Assembly: GCA_032127875.1 (NCBI GenBank)
Contig: JAQBHI010000109.1
Span: forward strand, 1 to 60,048
From: CADEEV01 sp032127875
Lineage (GTDB): Bacteria; Acidobacteriota; Vicinamibacteria; Fen-336
Reading direction: 5' to 3'
DNA: 60,048 nt
Positions 7,733-15,523 of this stretch are shown here, piece by piece. How positions within the stretch are numbered: position 1 is the stretch's first letter; each line of letters starts with the position of its first letter. Both the position numbers and the translations under genes were made by a program. Below the pieces are notes generated by a model. That model was not told the DNA's origin. It saw only the letters and a program-made list of their open reading frames with translations, and made no database searches.

Positions 7733-8863
7733 CTACTCCATGTCGAACGACTGCATGGTCTTCTCCATCTCCTCGGCGGCCATGTCGGAGGTGGACTGGA
7801 TGCCCTGGATCTTCAGCTTGAACTCGTCGGGGTTGCTGGCGCGGCGCAGCGCCTCGTCGTAGGTGATCAACTCCTTCTTGTAGAGCTGGAATATCGACTG
7901 GTCGAAGGTCTGCATGCCGTACTGGCTCACGCCGGCGGCGATCGCCTCGTGGATCAGCTTGGTCTTGTCTTTGTTGATGATGCAGTCGCGGATGAAGGGC
8001 GTTGCGATCATCACCTCGACCGCGGGTACCCGACCATGGCCGTCGGCGCGGGGCACCAGGCGCATGGAGATGACCGCCTTCACGACGCCCGCGAGCTGCA
8101 GGCGGATCTGCTTCTGCTGGTGCGGCGGGAACACTGAAATGATCCGGTTGACCGTTTCGGTCGCGTCCAGGGTGTGCAGGGTCGAGAGCACGAGGTGGCC
8201 GGTCTCGGCCGCGGTGATGGCCGTCTCGATCGTCTCGTAGTCGCGCATCTCACCGACCAGGATCACGTCGGGGTCCTGGCGCATCGCGGAGCGCAGCGCC
8301 GCCGCGAAGGTCCGCGTGTCGACCTCGACCTCGCGCTGGTTCACGATCGACTTCTTGTCGCGGTGCAGGAACTCGATCGGGTCTTCGATGGTGATGATGT
8401 GCTCGCAGCGCTGCGAGTTGATGTAGTCGATCATCGCGGCGAGCGACGTGGACTTGCCAGAGCCCGTCGTCCCGGTGCACAGGATCAGGCCACGTTGTTC
8501 CTGGGCGATCTTCTCGAGCACCACCGGCAGGCCCAGCTCGCGCACCGTCAGGATCTTCACGGGGATGACGCGCAACACCAGACCGACCGTGCCGCGCTGC
8601 TGGAAGACGTTGCAACGGAAGCGACCGAGGCCGGGCACCGAATAGGCGATGTCGATTTCGAGGTTGTCCTTGAACTTCTGCTTCTGGCGGTTGCTCATGA
8701 TCGAGAACGCCATGGCGATGGTGTCCTCCTGCATGAGCCGTTTCGTTTCCACCAAGGGGATAAGCTCGCCGTTGATGCGCAGGACCGGGTGCGAACCGAC
8801 CTTGAGGTGCAGGTCGGAAGCCTTGCGCTCCGAGGCGATCTTCAGGAGATCGTTGATGTGCAT
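7733..8863 (-). CDS. pilT: Twitching motility ATPase PilT
   Basis: The 376-residue protein aligns along its length with PilT retraction ATPases. It has the N-terminal PAS-like region (DLHLKVGSHPVLRINGEL), the Walker A motif GTTGSGKST (131-139), the Asp box around ITIEDPIEFLH, the Walker B region DPDVILVGEMRD and the His box HLVLSTLHT. The C-terminus includes MQTFDQSIFQLY and DEALRRASNPDEF. PilT is a hexameric cytoplasmic ATPase at the base of type IV pili that powers pilus retraction. No other pilus genes are in the window. It lies 12 nt after ilvE. PilU is the alternative, but the C-terminal motifs fit PilT better. Confidence 0.94.
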   Translation of the reverse strand: MHINDLLKIASERKASDLHLKVGSHPVLRINGELIPLVETKRLMQEDTIAMAFSIMSNRQKQKFKDNLEIDIAYSVPGLGRFRCNVFQQRGTVGLVLRVIPVKILTVRELGLPVVLEKIAQEQRGLILCTGTTGSGKSTSLAAMIDYINSQRCEHIITIEDPIEFLHRDKKSIVNQREVEVDTRTFAAALRSAMRQDPDVILVGEMRDYETIETAITAAETGHLVLSTLHTLDATETVNRIISVFPPHQQKQIRLQLAGVVKAVISMRLVPRADGHGRVPAVEVMIATPFIRDCIINKDKTKLIHEAIAAGVSQYGMQTFDQSIFQLYKKELITYDEALRRASNPDEFKLKIQGIQSTSDMAAEEMEKTMQSFDME

Positions 8864-8875
8864 GGCGACTCCAGG

Positions 8876-9847
8876 CTAACCGGCGCTCGACTGGCGCGCG
8901 GGCACGGCCTTGGCTTGACCCATCCCGGGCACGAAGTTGAGCCAGCCGAACTCGTCGGGGACGCGGCACTCGAGCACGTCGAAGAAGGCTCGTTGCAGGG
9001 TTTCGGTCACCGGGCCGCGCTTGCCGGCGCCGACCACGATCTTGTCCACGGAACGGATCGGTGTGATCTCGGCGGCGGTGCCCGTGAAGAACAACTCGTC
9101 GGCCACGTACAGCGCCTCGCGAGGCAGGCGCGTCTCCGAGATCGGAATCCCGAGCCGGCGAGCCAGCTGGATCACGCTGTCGCGCGTGATTCCCGGCAAG
9201 ACCGAGGACACCAGCGGCGGCGTCACGAGCATGCCCTTCTTCACGAGGAACAAGTTCTCGCCACTGCCCTCGGAAATGTGGCCGTCCGCATCGAGTGCGA
9301 TGCCCTCGGCGTAGCCGTCCTTGATCGCCTCCATCTTGATGAGCTGCGAGTTCATGTAGTTCGCGGCGGTCTTGGCCATCGCGGGAAGCGTGTTGGGCGC
9401 GATGCGGGTCCAGGAACTGATGCGCACATCCACGCCGCGCTCCAACGCCTCGGCGCCCAGGTACTTACCCCAGTCCCAGACCATGATCGCCATGTCCACA
9501 GGACACGGGAAGGGGTTGACACCGAGCTGGCCGTAGCCGCGATAGATGAGCGGCCGGATGTAGCAGGCCGCGAGGTCGTTCGCCGCCACGGTGTCGAGGA
9601 TGGCCTTGTCGAAGGCGTCCCGATCGATCGGCACGTCCATCCGGTAGATCTTGGCGGAGTCGAAGAGCCTTTCGGTGTGTGCTTCGAGACGGAAGACTGC
9701 CGAGCCTTCGGGAGTTGCGTAGCAGCGCAGCCCCTCGAAGACCGCTGAGCCGTAGTGGATCACGTGGCAACCGACGTGGATCGTCGCGGCGTCCCACGGG
9801 ACGAGCTTCCCGTTCATCCAGATCTTTTCCGATTTCGGAAAGGACAT
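8876..9847 (-). CDS. ilvE: Branched-chain amino acid aminotransferase
   Basis: The 323-residue fold-type IV PLP aminotransferase shows the family signatures IHVGCHVIHYGSAVFEGLRCY, the PLP lysine in AMAKTAANYMNSQL, and the C-terminal SEGSGENLFLV, LPGITRDSVI and ELFFTGTAAEITPI. It interconverts Leu, Ile and Val with their 2-oxoacids using 2-oxoglutarate/glutamate in the cytoplasm. D-amino acid transaminase is a relative but lacks this length and the AAEITPI pattern. It is the first gene of a six-gene operon. A near-consensus promoter ends 6 nt before the ATG, so the mRNA is probably leaderless. Confidence 0.93.
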   Translation of the reverse strand: MSFPKSEKIWMNGKLVPWDAATIHVGCHVIHYGSAVFEGLRCYATPEGSAVFRLEAHTERLFDSAKIYRMDVPIDRDAFDKAILDTVAANDLAACYIRPLIYRGYGQLGVNPFPCPVDMAIMVWDWGKYLGAEALERGVDVRISSWTRIAPNTLPAMAKTAANYMNSQLIKMEAIKDGYAEGIALDADGHISEGSGENLFLVKKGMLVTPPLVSSVLPGITRDSVIQLARRLGIPISETRLPREALYVADELFFTGTAAEITPIRSVDKIVVGAGKRGPVTETLQRAFFDVLECRVPDEFGWLNFVPGMGQAKAVPARQSSAG

Positions 9848-9853
9848 CGCCGG

Positions 9854-9883
9854 ATTCTAGATCGCTGACACTACCGGTGTCAA
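9854..9883 (-). promoter_or_regulatory. Promoter and candidate operator of ilvE
   Basis: On the minus strand TTGACA (9883-9878) and TAGAAT (9859-9854) are spaced by 18 bp, and only CCGGCG separates the -10 from the ATG at 9847. Transcription would therefore begin at or next to the start codon. A perfect palindrome, TGACAC-N5-GTGTCA (9866-9882), overlaps the -35 and the spacer, where a repressor would block RNA polymerase. No regulator gene lies next to it. The rest of the 88-nt gap shows nothing further. Confidence 0.65.
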
Positions 9884-9935
9884 TGGAAATGGAAGGGAAG
9901 TGTCTGATGGCCGGAGAGTTAGGCCTGTCACTGCG

Positions 9936-10871
9936 TCATTGCTTTTCGCCGCAGAAGGGGCACGTGTCGGAGCGCGCGTGCAACGGCTTGCGACAATGCC
10001 AGCAAAACGTCTTCTTCGGAACCTCGCGGGCCTTGAGCCGACGGCGGATGTCTTCCATCGCCGTAGCCTTGTGATCGATCTCGCCGGCCGTCCCGAGATC
10101 CTCGATCAACTCGGAGGCGCGCTGGTAGCGCTCGCTCACTTCGGGCGCCAGCGCCTTCATCACGATGTCCGAGATCTCTTTCGGGATCTGGTTGTTGCGC
10201 AGCTTGGGCGGGGTGCAGCGACCTTGCGCCACCATCCGCTCGATCTGCGCCGGGTTGGGGCTGAAGTAGGGCAGTGTGCCGGTGAGCATCTGGTAGAGGA
10301 TGACGCCGACGGAGTAGACGTCGGAGGCCAGCACCGCGCGGCCCTGGAACTGCTCGGGGGCCATGTAAGGCGGAGAGCCGATTACGGTAGTCGCGTGCGA
10401 CTTCTCGAGAAAGCGCGAGGTGCCGAAGTCGGCCACCTTCACGACGCCGCTCTCGGAGATCAACACGTTTGCGGGCCGCAGGTCCCGGTGCAGCACCTGG
10501 GCGGCCTGGGCGTGTTCGAGCCCGCTCAGGATCTGCAGCGTGTAGTTGAGGGCGCGCGCGGTGTCGAGCGATTTCTCGCGATCGAGCACGGCCTCGAGGC
10601 TCTCGCCCTTGACGTATTCCATGACGATGAAGAAGACGCTGTCGACACGCTCGGCTGTGAGGATTCCGACGATGTTGGCGTGGTCGAGCGCCGCCAGCAG
10701 GCGCGGCTCCTGCAGCAGATCGTCGAAGTCTCCGCTCTGGCGATGCGGGACCTTGATCGCGACCTTCTTGTCGATCCAGACGTCTTTGGCGAGAAACACC
10801 GTGCCGAAGCCGCCGGAGCCGAGGTTGGAAAGAATCTGGTACTTCCCGACTGCCTGTCCCAGCAGGAACAT
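9936..10871 (-). CDS. Serine/threonine protein kinase with C-terminal zinc ribbon
   Basis: The 311-residue protein is a soluble Hanks-type kinase with no transmembrane segment. It has the glycine loop GSGGFG (19-23), VAIK with Lys40, the catalytic loop HRDLRPAN (Asp130, Asn135), DFG (148-150) and the APE-like PPYMAPEQF. All catalytic residues are present. The last 25 residues carry CWHC and CPFC (Cys290/293/304/307), a four-Cys zinc ribbon. Kinases with such a tail and no sensor domain are probably controlled through protein partners (inference). It is the last gene after rsmE and has its own extended -10 promoter. Confidence 0.88.
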   Translation of the reverse strand: MFLLGQAVGKYQILSNLGSGGFGTVFLAKDVWIDKKVAIKVPHRQSGDFDDLLQEPRLLAALDHANIVGILTAERVDSVFFIVMEYVKGESLEAVLDREKSLDTARALNYTLQILSGLEHAQAAQVLHRDLRPANVLISESGVVKVADFGTSRFLEKSHATTVIGSPPYMAPEQFQGRAVLASDVYSVGVILYQMLTGTLPYFSPNPAQIERMVAQGRCTPPKLRNNQIPKEISDIVMKALAPEVSERYQRASELIEDLGTAGEIDHKATAMEDIRRRLKAREVPKKTFCWHCRKPLHARSDTCPFCGEKQ

Positions 10872-10883
10872 GAGGTGCGCGGG

Positions 10884-10892
10884 AGTATAGCA
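10884..10892 (-). promoter_or_regulatory. Extended -10 promoter of the kinase gene
   Basis: The minus strand reads TGC-TATACT (10892-10884), an extended -10 element without a recognisable -35. The -10 ends 12 nt before the ATG at 10871, so the leader would be about 6 nt. It lies in the 24-nt gap between rsmE and the kinase gene, so the kinase may be transcribed apart from the dnaK operon. Confidence 0.45.
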
Positions 10893-10895
10893 GCC

Positions 10896-11624
10896 CTATC
10901 GCAGGTCGCCCCAGAGGCCTTGCGCCAGCGCCACGGCGGCGAGCGCTGCCGTCTCGGCGCGCAGGATGCGCGGCCCAATGCTGACGGCGACGAAGCCGGT
11001 CTCCTGCAGCCGCCCGGCCTCGTGGTCTTCCCAGCCGCCGGCCGGGCCGATCAGCAATAGCAGCGCGCCGGTCGTCGGCAGGGAAGCCAGGCTCGCATGG
11101 GAACCGGTTTCGAGCAGCAGCGCGCGCGGCCCCTGGAACGGCGCCTCGAGAATTTCGTCGAGCGTGGTCGTGGCGGCGATCCGTGGCAGCGTCGCGCGTC
11201 CCGACTGCTCGGCTGCGCCGCTCGCGACTTTTTCCCAACGCTCCTGGCGTGTGCCTTTCAGGGCGGGACGGGCGACGGCATCCGTTCGTGCCGTGACCAC
11301 GGGCCAGATCTCGGCGACGCCGAGTTCCGTCGCCTTCTGAATCACCAGCTCCATGAAGTCGCCCTTGAGCGGCGAGAGCGCGAGGACGATGCGCAAGGGC
11401 GACTCCGCTCGCGGCGCTACAGCCTCCTGCAGATGCGCCGTGACCTTTTGCCGCGAGACCTCTTCGAGGACCGCCGAAAACTCGTGGCCGGCGCCGTCGA
11501 AGACCCGGGCGATGGCGCCGGAGCGCAGCCGCAGAACTTCGCGCGCGTGATGGGCGGTGTGCTCGGGCAACTTGAGGCGGGCGCCGGGTGCAGCAGCGGC
11601 CACATAGAAGCGTGGGATCGTCAT
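10896..11624 (-). CDS. rsmE: 16S rRNA (uracil-1498-N3)-methyltransferase
   Basis: The 242-residue protein begins MTIPRFYV and has an N-terminal PUA-like domain (HHAREVLRLRSG...VFDGAGHEF) and a C-terminal SPOUT domain. The SPOUT signatures are visible as LSPLKGDFMELVIQKATELGV, IGPAGGWEDHEA and GPRILRAETAAL, the last forming the trefoil-knot SAM site. RsmE methylates U1498 of 16S rRNA. I use the ATG at 11624, which overlaps the prmA stop as ATGA, rather than the much longer open frame upstream. The prmA-rsmE pairing behind dnaJ is common in bacteria. Confidence 0.93.
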   Translation of the reverse strand: MTIPRFYVAAAAPGARLKLPEHTAHHAREVLRLRSGAIARVFDGAGHEFSAVLEEVSRQKVTAHLQEAVAPRAESPLRIVLALSPLKGDFMELVIQKATELGVAEIWPVVTARTDAVARPALKGTRQERWEKVASGAAEQSGRATLPRIAATTTLDEILEAPFQGPRALLLETGSHASLASLPTTGALLLLIGPAGGWEDHEAGRLQETGFVAVSIGPRILRAETAALAAVALAQGLWGDLR

Positions 11625-12460
11625 GCGGGGACCCGAAATACGAGCGAAGCCCATTCCCCATCGACAGCCTCCGTCACCGCGCCAGACGCCGCGTAAGCGG
11701 CGACCACCGAAGGCGCCTCCTGGGCGAGCAGCCCGGAAAGCACGAGGCGCCCTCCGGGGCGAGCGAGCCGGGCGATCTCCCGGGCCCGTTCGCGCAACAG
11801 GGGAGCCGTGAGGTTCGCCACCACCAGATCGTATCTCCCGGCCTCGAGGGCGCGTCCGCCGTCGCCCAGACGCAGATCGAGTCGCACGCCGTTCTTCACG
11901 GCGTGTTCGCGCGCCGATTCGAGAGCCTCCGCGTCGTCGTCTACACCCGTGACCTCCGAGGCGCCCAGCAGCGCGCAAGCGACTGCCAGAATTCCGGTGC
12001 CCGTGCCCAGGTCGAGTACGCGCTGCGGCGAGGCTTCGCGGAATGCGTCGGCGAGCGCGCGGAGGCACAGCCGCGTGCTCTCGTGTGTCCCGGTCCCGAA
12101 GGCGCGTCCGGGATTCACGAGAATCAGTCGCTGGCCGGGCAGGAGCGAGACGGGCAGGTCCCAGCACGGCGCGATGTGGAAGATCCCGACGTCGAAGCCT
12201 CGAAAGTTCTCTCGAAAGCGGGCCACCCAGTCGACGTCCGGGACGGCACTTGGCTCGACACGGGCTCCGGGCAGAGGCGCGAGGGCCTCGCGCAGTCGCT
12301 TCGGGAGCCGCTCGTCCGCGGCGAAGTACGCGACTAGCAGGGTCTCGCCGGGCGCGCCGACCCGAACCTCGACGCCAAGCGTGTCGAGTTCCCAGAGAAT
12401 CGCGCTGGCGTGATCCTCGTCGTCCTCGGCTATGGCAACGAGCACCGCTTGGATAGGCAT
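11621..12460 (-). CDS. prmA: Ribosomal protein L11 methyltransferase
   Basis: The 279-residue protein has a small N-terminal ferredoxin-like substrate domain and a C-terminal class I SAM methyltransferase domain. The PrmA signatures are INPGRAFGTGTHESTRLCL-like (here VNPGRAFGTGTHEST), VLDLGTGTGILAVAC (SAM motif I) and VVANLTAPLLRE (the NL(T/L)xxPL motif). PrmA trimethylates ribosomal protein L11. I start at the ATG at 12460; an in-frame start at 12505 would run into the repeat element and add non-conserved sequence. It follows dnaJ after a 114-nt gap holding repeat copy 2, and is coupled to rsmE. Confidence 0.93.
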   Translation of the reverse strand: MPIQAVLVAIAEDDEDHASAILWELDTLGVEVRVGAPGETLLVAYFAADERLPKRLREALAPLPGARVEPSAVPDVDWVARFRENFRGFDVGIFHIAPCWDLPVSLLPGQRLILVNPGRAFGTGTHESTRLCLRALADAFREASPQRVLDLGTGTGILAVACALLGASEVTGVDDDAEALESAREHAVKNGVRLDLRLGDGGRALEAGRYDLVVANLTAPLLRERAREIARLARPGGRLVLSGLLAQEAPSVVAAYAASGAVTEAVDGEWASLVFRVPA

Positions 12461-12492
12461 TGATGCAGTGAGGCGCAGTCTAGAGCAGCGGA

Positions 12493-12570
12493 GCGGCGGA
12501 TTCACTCCGCCGCGTAGCGGCTGGGGGGGGTGCTTGGCGCGCGGGGTGCATGGGTCAGTACCCCCCCCGA
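12493..12570. repeat. Two-hairpin dispersed element, copy 2
   Basis: Hairpin A is at 12493-12513 (arms GCGGCGGA/TCCGCCGC, loop TTCAC), followed by GTAGCGGCT. Hairpin B is at 12543-12564 (GGGGTGC/GTACCCC around ATGGGTCA). Two base pairs of stem A differ from copy 1 (2256-2336) and both are compensated on the other arm. Read on the minus strand, hairpin B lies about 10 nt after the dnaJ stop, the same position as copy 1 has behind the TPR/AIM24 gene. It fills most of the dnaJ-prmA gap. Confidence 0.7.
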
Positions 12571-12574
12571 GTTT

Positions 12575-13702
12575 CTAACCAAGTACGTCCTTCACCTTTT
12601 CGAAGAAGGATTTTTCCTTGGTGTCCTTGAGCTCGGGCACCGGAAGCGCCCTCTGCAACTGCTCGAGGAGCTTGCGTTGCTCGGCCGTCAGCTTGCCGGG
12701 CACGATCACGCGCACGCTCACGTGCAGATCCCCGCGACCGCGTGCGCCCAGGTGGCTCACCCCGTGGCCTCGAACGCGGAACGCGGCTCCGGATTGCGTT
12801 CCCTCAGGCACCGTGACCTTGGCCTTAGTGCCATCGGGGGTGGAGACTTCGATCGTGGCGCCGAGCGCCGCCTGGGTGAAGGCGATCGGCATCTCACAGT
12901 ACAGGTTGGCGCCATCACGTCGAAAGAAAGAGTGCTCCGCAGCGCGGACCACGACGTACAGGTCGCCTGGTGGGCCGCCGGCGGCGCCCATCTCCCCCTC
13001 GCCCGACACCCGGAGCTGGGAGCCGGTGTCGACACCGCCCGGGATCTTGATCTGGATCTTGCGCTCGCGGGCTAGCTGCCCCGCGCCGTCGCACTCCTTG
13101 CAAGCGCGGGTGATGATGCGGCCCGAGCCGCGGCAGCGGCCGCAGGTGCGCGCGACGCTGAAGAAGCCCTGCTGGAAGCTCACCTGGCCTGCGCCATTGC
13201 AGGCGGCGCAGCTCTCGGGGCTCGACCCCGGTGCGTTGCCATTGCCGCCGCACGTTCCACAGGGCTCGGAGCGCGGGATGCGAATGTGGGTCTCGGTGCC
13301 GAAGGCGGCTTCCTCGAAAGACAGGTCGAGGTTGTAGCGGAGATCGGCTCCGCGCCGGGGCCCGCCCCGGCGTCGACCGAAGGCATCGCCGAGGCCGAAG
13401 AAATCGCCGAGGATGTCGCCGAAGTCGGAGAAGGCTGAAGCATCGAAACCGGCGCCTCCCGCGGCTCCGCCCAGGCCGGCGTGCCCGTAGGCGTCGTAGC
13501 GCTGGCGCTTTTCGGGGTCTTGCAGAACGCTGTAGGCCTCGGCGGCCTCCTTGAACTTTTCCTCGGCCTGCTTGTCGCCCGGGTTGCGATCCGGGTGGAA
13601 CTTCAGCGCGAGCTTGCGGTAGGCGGACTTGATCTCCTGCTCCGAGGCGTTCCGCGGCACGCCAAGCAGCTCGTAGAAATCAGTCTTCGTTCGGGTGGAC
13701 AA
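12575..13702 (-). CDS. dnaJ: Chaperone protein DnaJ
   Basis: The 375-residue type I J-protein starts at TTG. The J domain (residues about 8-72) contains HPD in KFHPDRNPGD. A Gly/Phe-rich linker follows (DFGDILGDFFGLGDAFG). The zinc-finger domain has all four CxxCxGxG repeats, written here as CGTCGGNG, CAACNGAG, CGRCRGSG and CKECDGAG. The C-terminal client-binding domains follow. DnaJ delivers unfolded clients to DnaK and stimulates its ATPase. It lies 18 nt after dnaK in the hrcA-grpE-dnaK-dnaJ operon and is followed by repeat copy 2. Confidence 0.97.
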   Translation of the reverse strand: MSTRTKTDFYELLGVPRNASEQEIKSAYRKLALKFHPDRNPGDKQAEEKFKEAAEAYSVLQDPEKRQRYDAYGHAGLGGAAGGAGFDASAFSDFGDILGDFFGLGDAFGRRRGGPRRGADLRYNLDLSFEEAAFGTETHIRIPRSEPCGTCGGNGNAPGSSPESCAACNGAGQVSFQQGFFSVARTCGRCRGSGRIITRACKECDGAGQLARERKIQIKIPGGVDTGSQLRVSGEGEMGAAGGPPGDLYVVVRAAEHSFFRRDGANLYCEMPIAFTQAALGATIEVSTPDGTKAKVTVPEGTQSGAAFRVRGHGVSHLGARGRGDLHVSVRVIVPGKLTAEQRKLLEQLQRALPVPELKDTKEKSFFEKVKDVLG

Positions 13703-13720
13703 GGCGAAGCCGCGCCGCGA

Positions 13721-15523
13721 CTACGGACGGAGCATCGCCTGGCCGATCAGGCTGGCGGCGCGCTCCATGTCGGCCAAGCGGGCCTTGAGTTCGACGACGT
13801 CGCCGTCGCCGCGGGCCTTCTTGGCCTTGTCCATGGCCGCCAGGATCCGTTCCTGCTCCTCGGCCGTGAGCTTGCCCTCGAGGGCCTGCACGGAGCGCAT
13901 CGTGTTCGCCACCAGACCGTCGAGCTGGCGTGCGACCGATTCCTGTTCCTTCTGCGAGCGCTCAGCTTGATCGCGCGAACGGGTCTCGGTGACGAGGCGC
14001 GAGAGATCCTGCTGCGAGAGGCCGCCGGAAGGATGGATCACGACCGACTGGCTGCGTCCGCTGGCCTGGTCCTGCGCGCTGACGGAGACGATGCCGTTCA
14101 CGTCGATCTCGAAGGTGACCTCGATCTGCGGCACGCCCTTGGGCGCCGGCGGGATGCTCGCGAGCTCGAACTTCGCGAGGCTCTTGTTGTAGGCAGCCAT
14201 GTCGCTCTCGCCCTGCAGGACGTGCACTTCCACCTTGGTCTGGTTGTCGGAGACGGTCGTGAAGACGCGGCCCTTGCGCGTGGGGATGGTGCTGTTGCGT
14301 TCGATCAGCGACGTGAAGGTGCCGTCCTTGGTCTCGATGCCCAGGGTGTGGGGCGTCACGTCGAGCAGGACCAGCTCCTTCACCTCGCCGGCGATGATGC
14401 CGGTCTGGATCGCCGCGCCCATCGCGACACCCTCGTCGGGGTTGATGGCGCGGTTGGCCTCGCGACCAAAGACCTTGCGGACGATCTCGGAGACCTTGGG
14501 AGCGCGCGTCTGGCCACCCACCAGAAGCACCTCGTCGATCTGGTCGGCTCGCAGGCTGGCATCGGCGAGGCAGCGCTTGCAGGGCTCGACCGTCCGCTCG
14601 AGCAGGTCGTCGCTGAGGCCCTCGTACTTCTGGCGCGTGAGGACCGTGTTGAGATGCTTCGGCCCCGAGGTGTCGGCCGAGATGAAGGGCAGCACGATCT
14701 CGGTTTGCATGGCGGTCGAGAGCTCGCACTTGGCCTTCTCGGCCGCCTCCTTGAGACGCTGCAAAGCCATGCGATCCTGGCGCAGGTCGATGCCGGTCTC
14801 CCTCAGGAACTCCTCGATCAGCCAGTCGATGACCCGCTGGTCGAAATCCTCGCCGCCGAGGAAGGTGTCTCCACCGGTGGCCCGCACCTGGAACAGGCCC
14901 TCGGCCATCTCCAGAATCGAGATGTCGAAGGTGCCCCCGCCGAGGTCGTAGATCGCGACGAACTGGCCCTTCGCGTTCTTCAGGCCGTAGGAGAGCGCCG
15001 CTGCCGTCGGCTCGTTGATGATGCGCGAAACCTTCAGGCCCGCTATCAATCCGGCGTCTTTGGTGGCTTGCCGCTGCGGGTCGTTGAAGTAGGCCGGCAC
15101 CGTGATGATGGCTTCTTCGACCGGCTCGCCGAGATAGTCCTCGGCTGCCGCCTTCAGCTTTTGCAGCACGAATGACGAGATCTCGGGCGGGGAATAGACC
15201 TTGTCCTCGATCTGGATATGCACGTCCCCGTTGGGCGCCTCGGAGAGCTGGTAGGGCATGAAGCGACGAGCCTGCTCGACCTCGGTCGAGTTGAACTTGC
15301 GGCCTACCAGCCGCTTCACCGCGAACACGGTATTGCGGGGATTGGTCAGGGCCTGGCGCTTTGCGATCTGGCCCACCAGCCGCTCGCCCTTGGCCGTAAA
15401 GCCGACGATCGAGGGCGTGGTGCGCGCGCCTTCCTGATTGGGAATGACCTGGGGCGCGCCGCCTTCCATGACGGCCACACAGGAGTTCGTCGTTCCGAGA
15501 TCGATGCCGATGGTCTTACCCAC
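13721..15523 (-). CDS. dnaK: Chaperone protein DnaK (Hsp70)
   Basis: The 600-residue protein has the full Hsp70 ATPase domain: GIDLGTTNSCVAV at the N-terminus, IYDLGGGTFDISIL, LVGGQTRAPKV and the linker motif KELVLLDVTP. The beta-sandwich substrate domain and a helical lid follow. The protein ends just after the AM of the helical bundle and lacks the usual glycine-rich disordered tail with the acidic EEV-type end, so it is 30-40 residues shorter than most DnaKs. It starts at GTG within the end of grpE (8-nt overlap). HscA is an alternative by length, but the hrcA-grpE-dnaJ context argues for DnaK. Confidence 0.95.
   Translation of the reverse strand: MGKTIGIDLGTTNSCVAVMEGGAPQVIPNQEGARTTPSIVGFTAKGERLVGQIAKRQALTNPRNTVFAVKRLVGRKFNSTEVEQARRFMPYQLSEAPNGDVHIQIEDKVYSPPEISSFVLQKLKAAAEDYLGEPVEEAIITVPAYFNDPQRQATKDAGLIAGLKVSRIINEPTAAALSYGLKNAKGQFVAIYDLGGGTFDISILEMAEGLFQVRATGGDTFLGGEDFDQRVIDWLIEEFLRETGIDLRQDRMALQRLKEAAEKAKCELSTAMQTEIVLPFISADTSGPKHLNTVLTRQKYEGLSDDLLERTVEPCKRCLADASLRADQIDEVLLVGGQTRAPKVSEIVRKVFGREANRAINPDEGVAMGAAIQTGIIAGEVKELVLLDVTPHTLGIETKDGTFTSLIERNSTIPTRKGRVFTTVSDNQTKVEVHVLQGESDMAAYNKSLAKFELASIPPAPKGVPQIEVTFEIDVNGIVSVSAQDQASGRSQSVVIHPSGGLSQQDLSRLVTETRSRDQAERSQKEQESVARQLDGLVANTMRSVQALEGKLTAEEQERILAAMDKAKKARGDGDVVELKARLADMERAASLIGQAMLRP

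Noticed and set aside
12461..12505. Longer PrmA start at 12505
   Set aside because: It would place the start inside repeat copy 2 and add residues not found in PrmA; the ATG at 12460 begins with the conserved N-terminus.
13481..15175. A 564-codon plus-strand open frame antisense to dnaK, and similar long antisense frames at 2437-3585, 6194-7291, 8174-9748 and 43608-45299
   Set aside because: They lie fully opposite well-conserved genes, have the Arg/Val/Asp-rich composition expected from GC-rich antisense frames, show no family motifs and have no ribosome sites.
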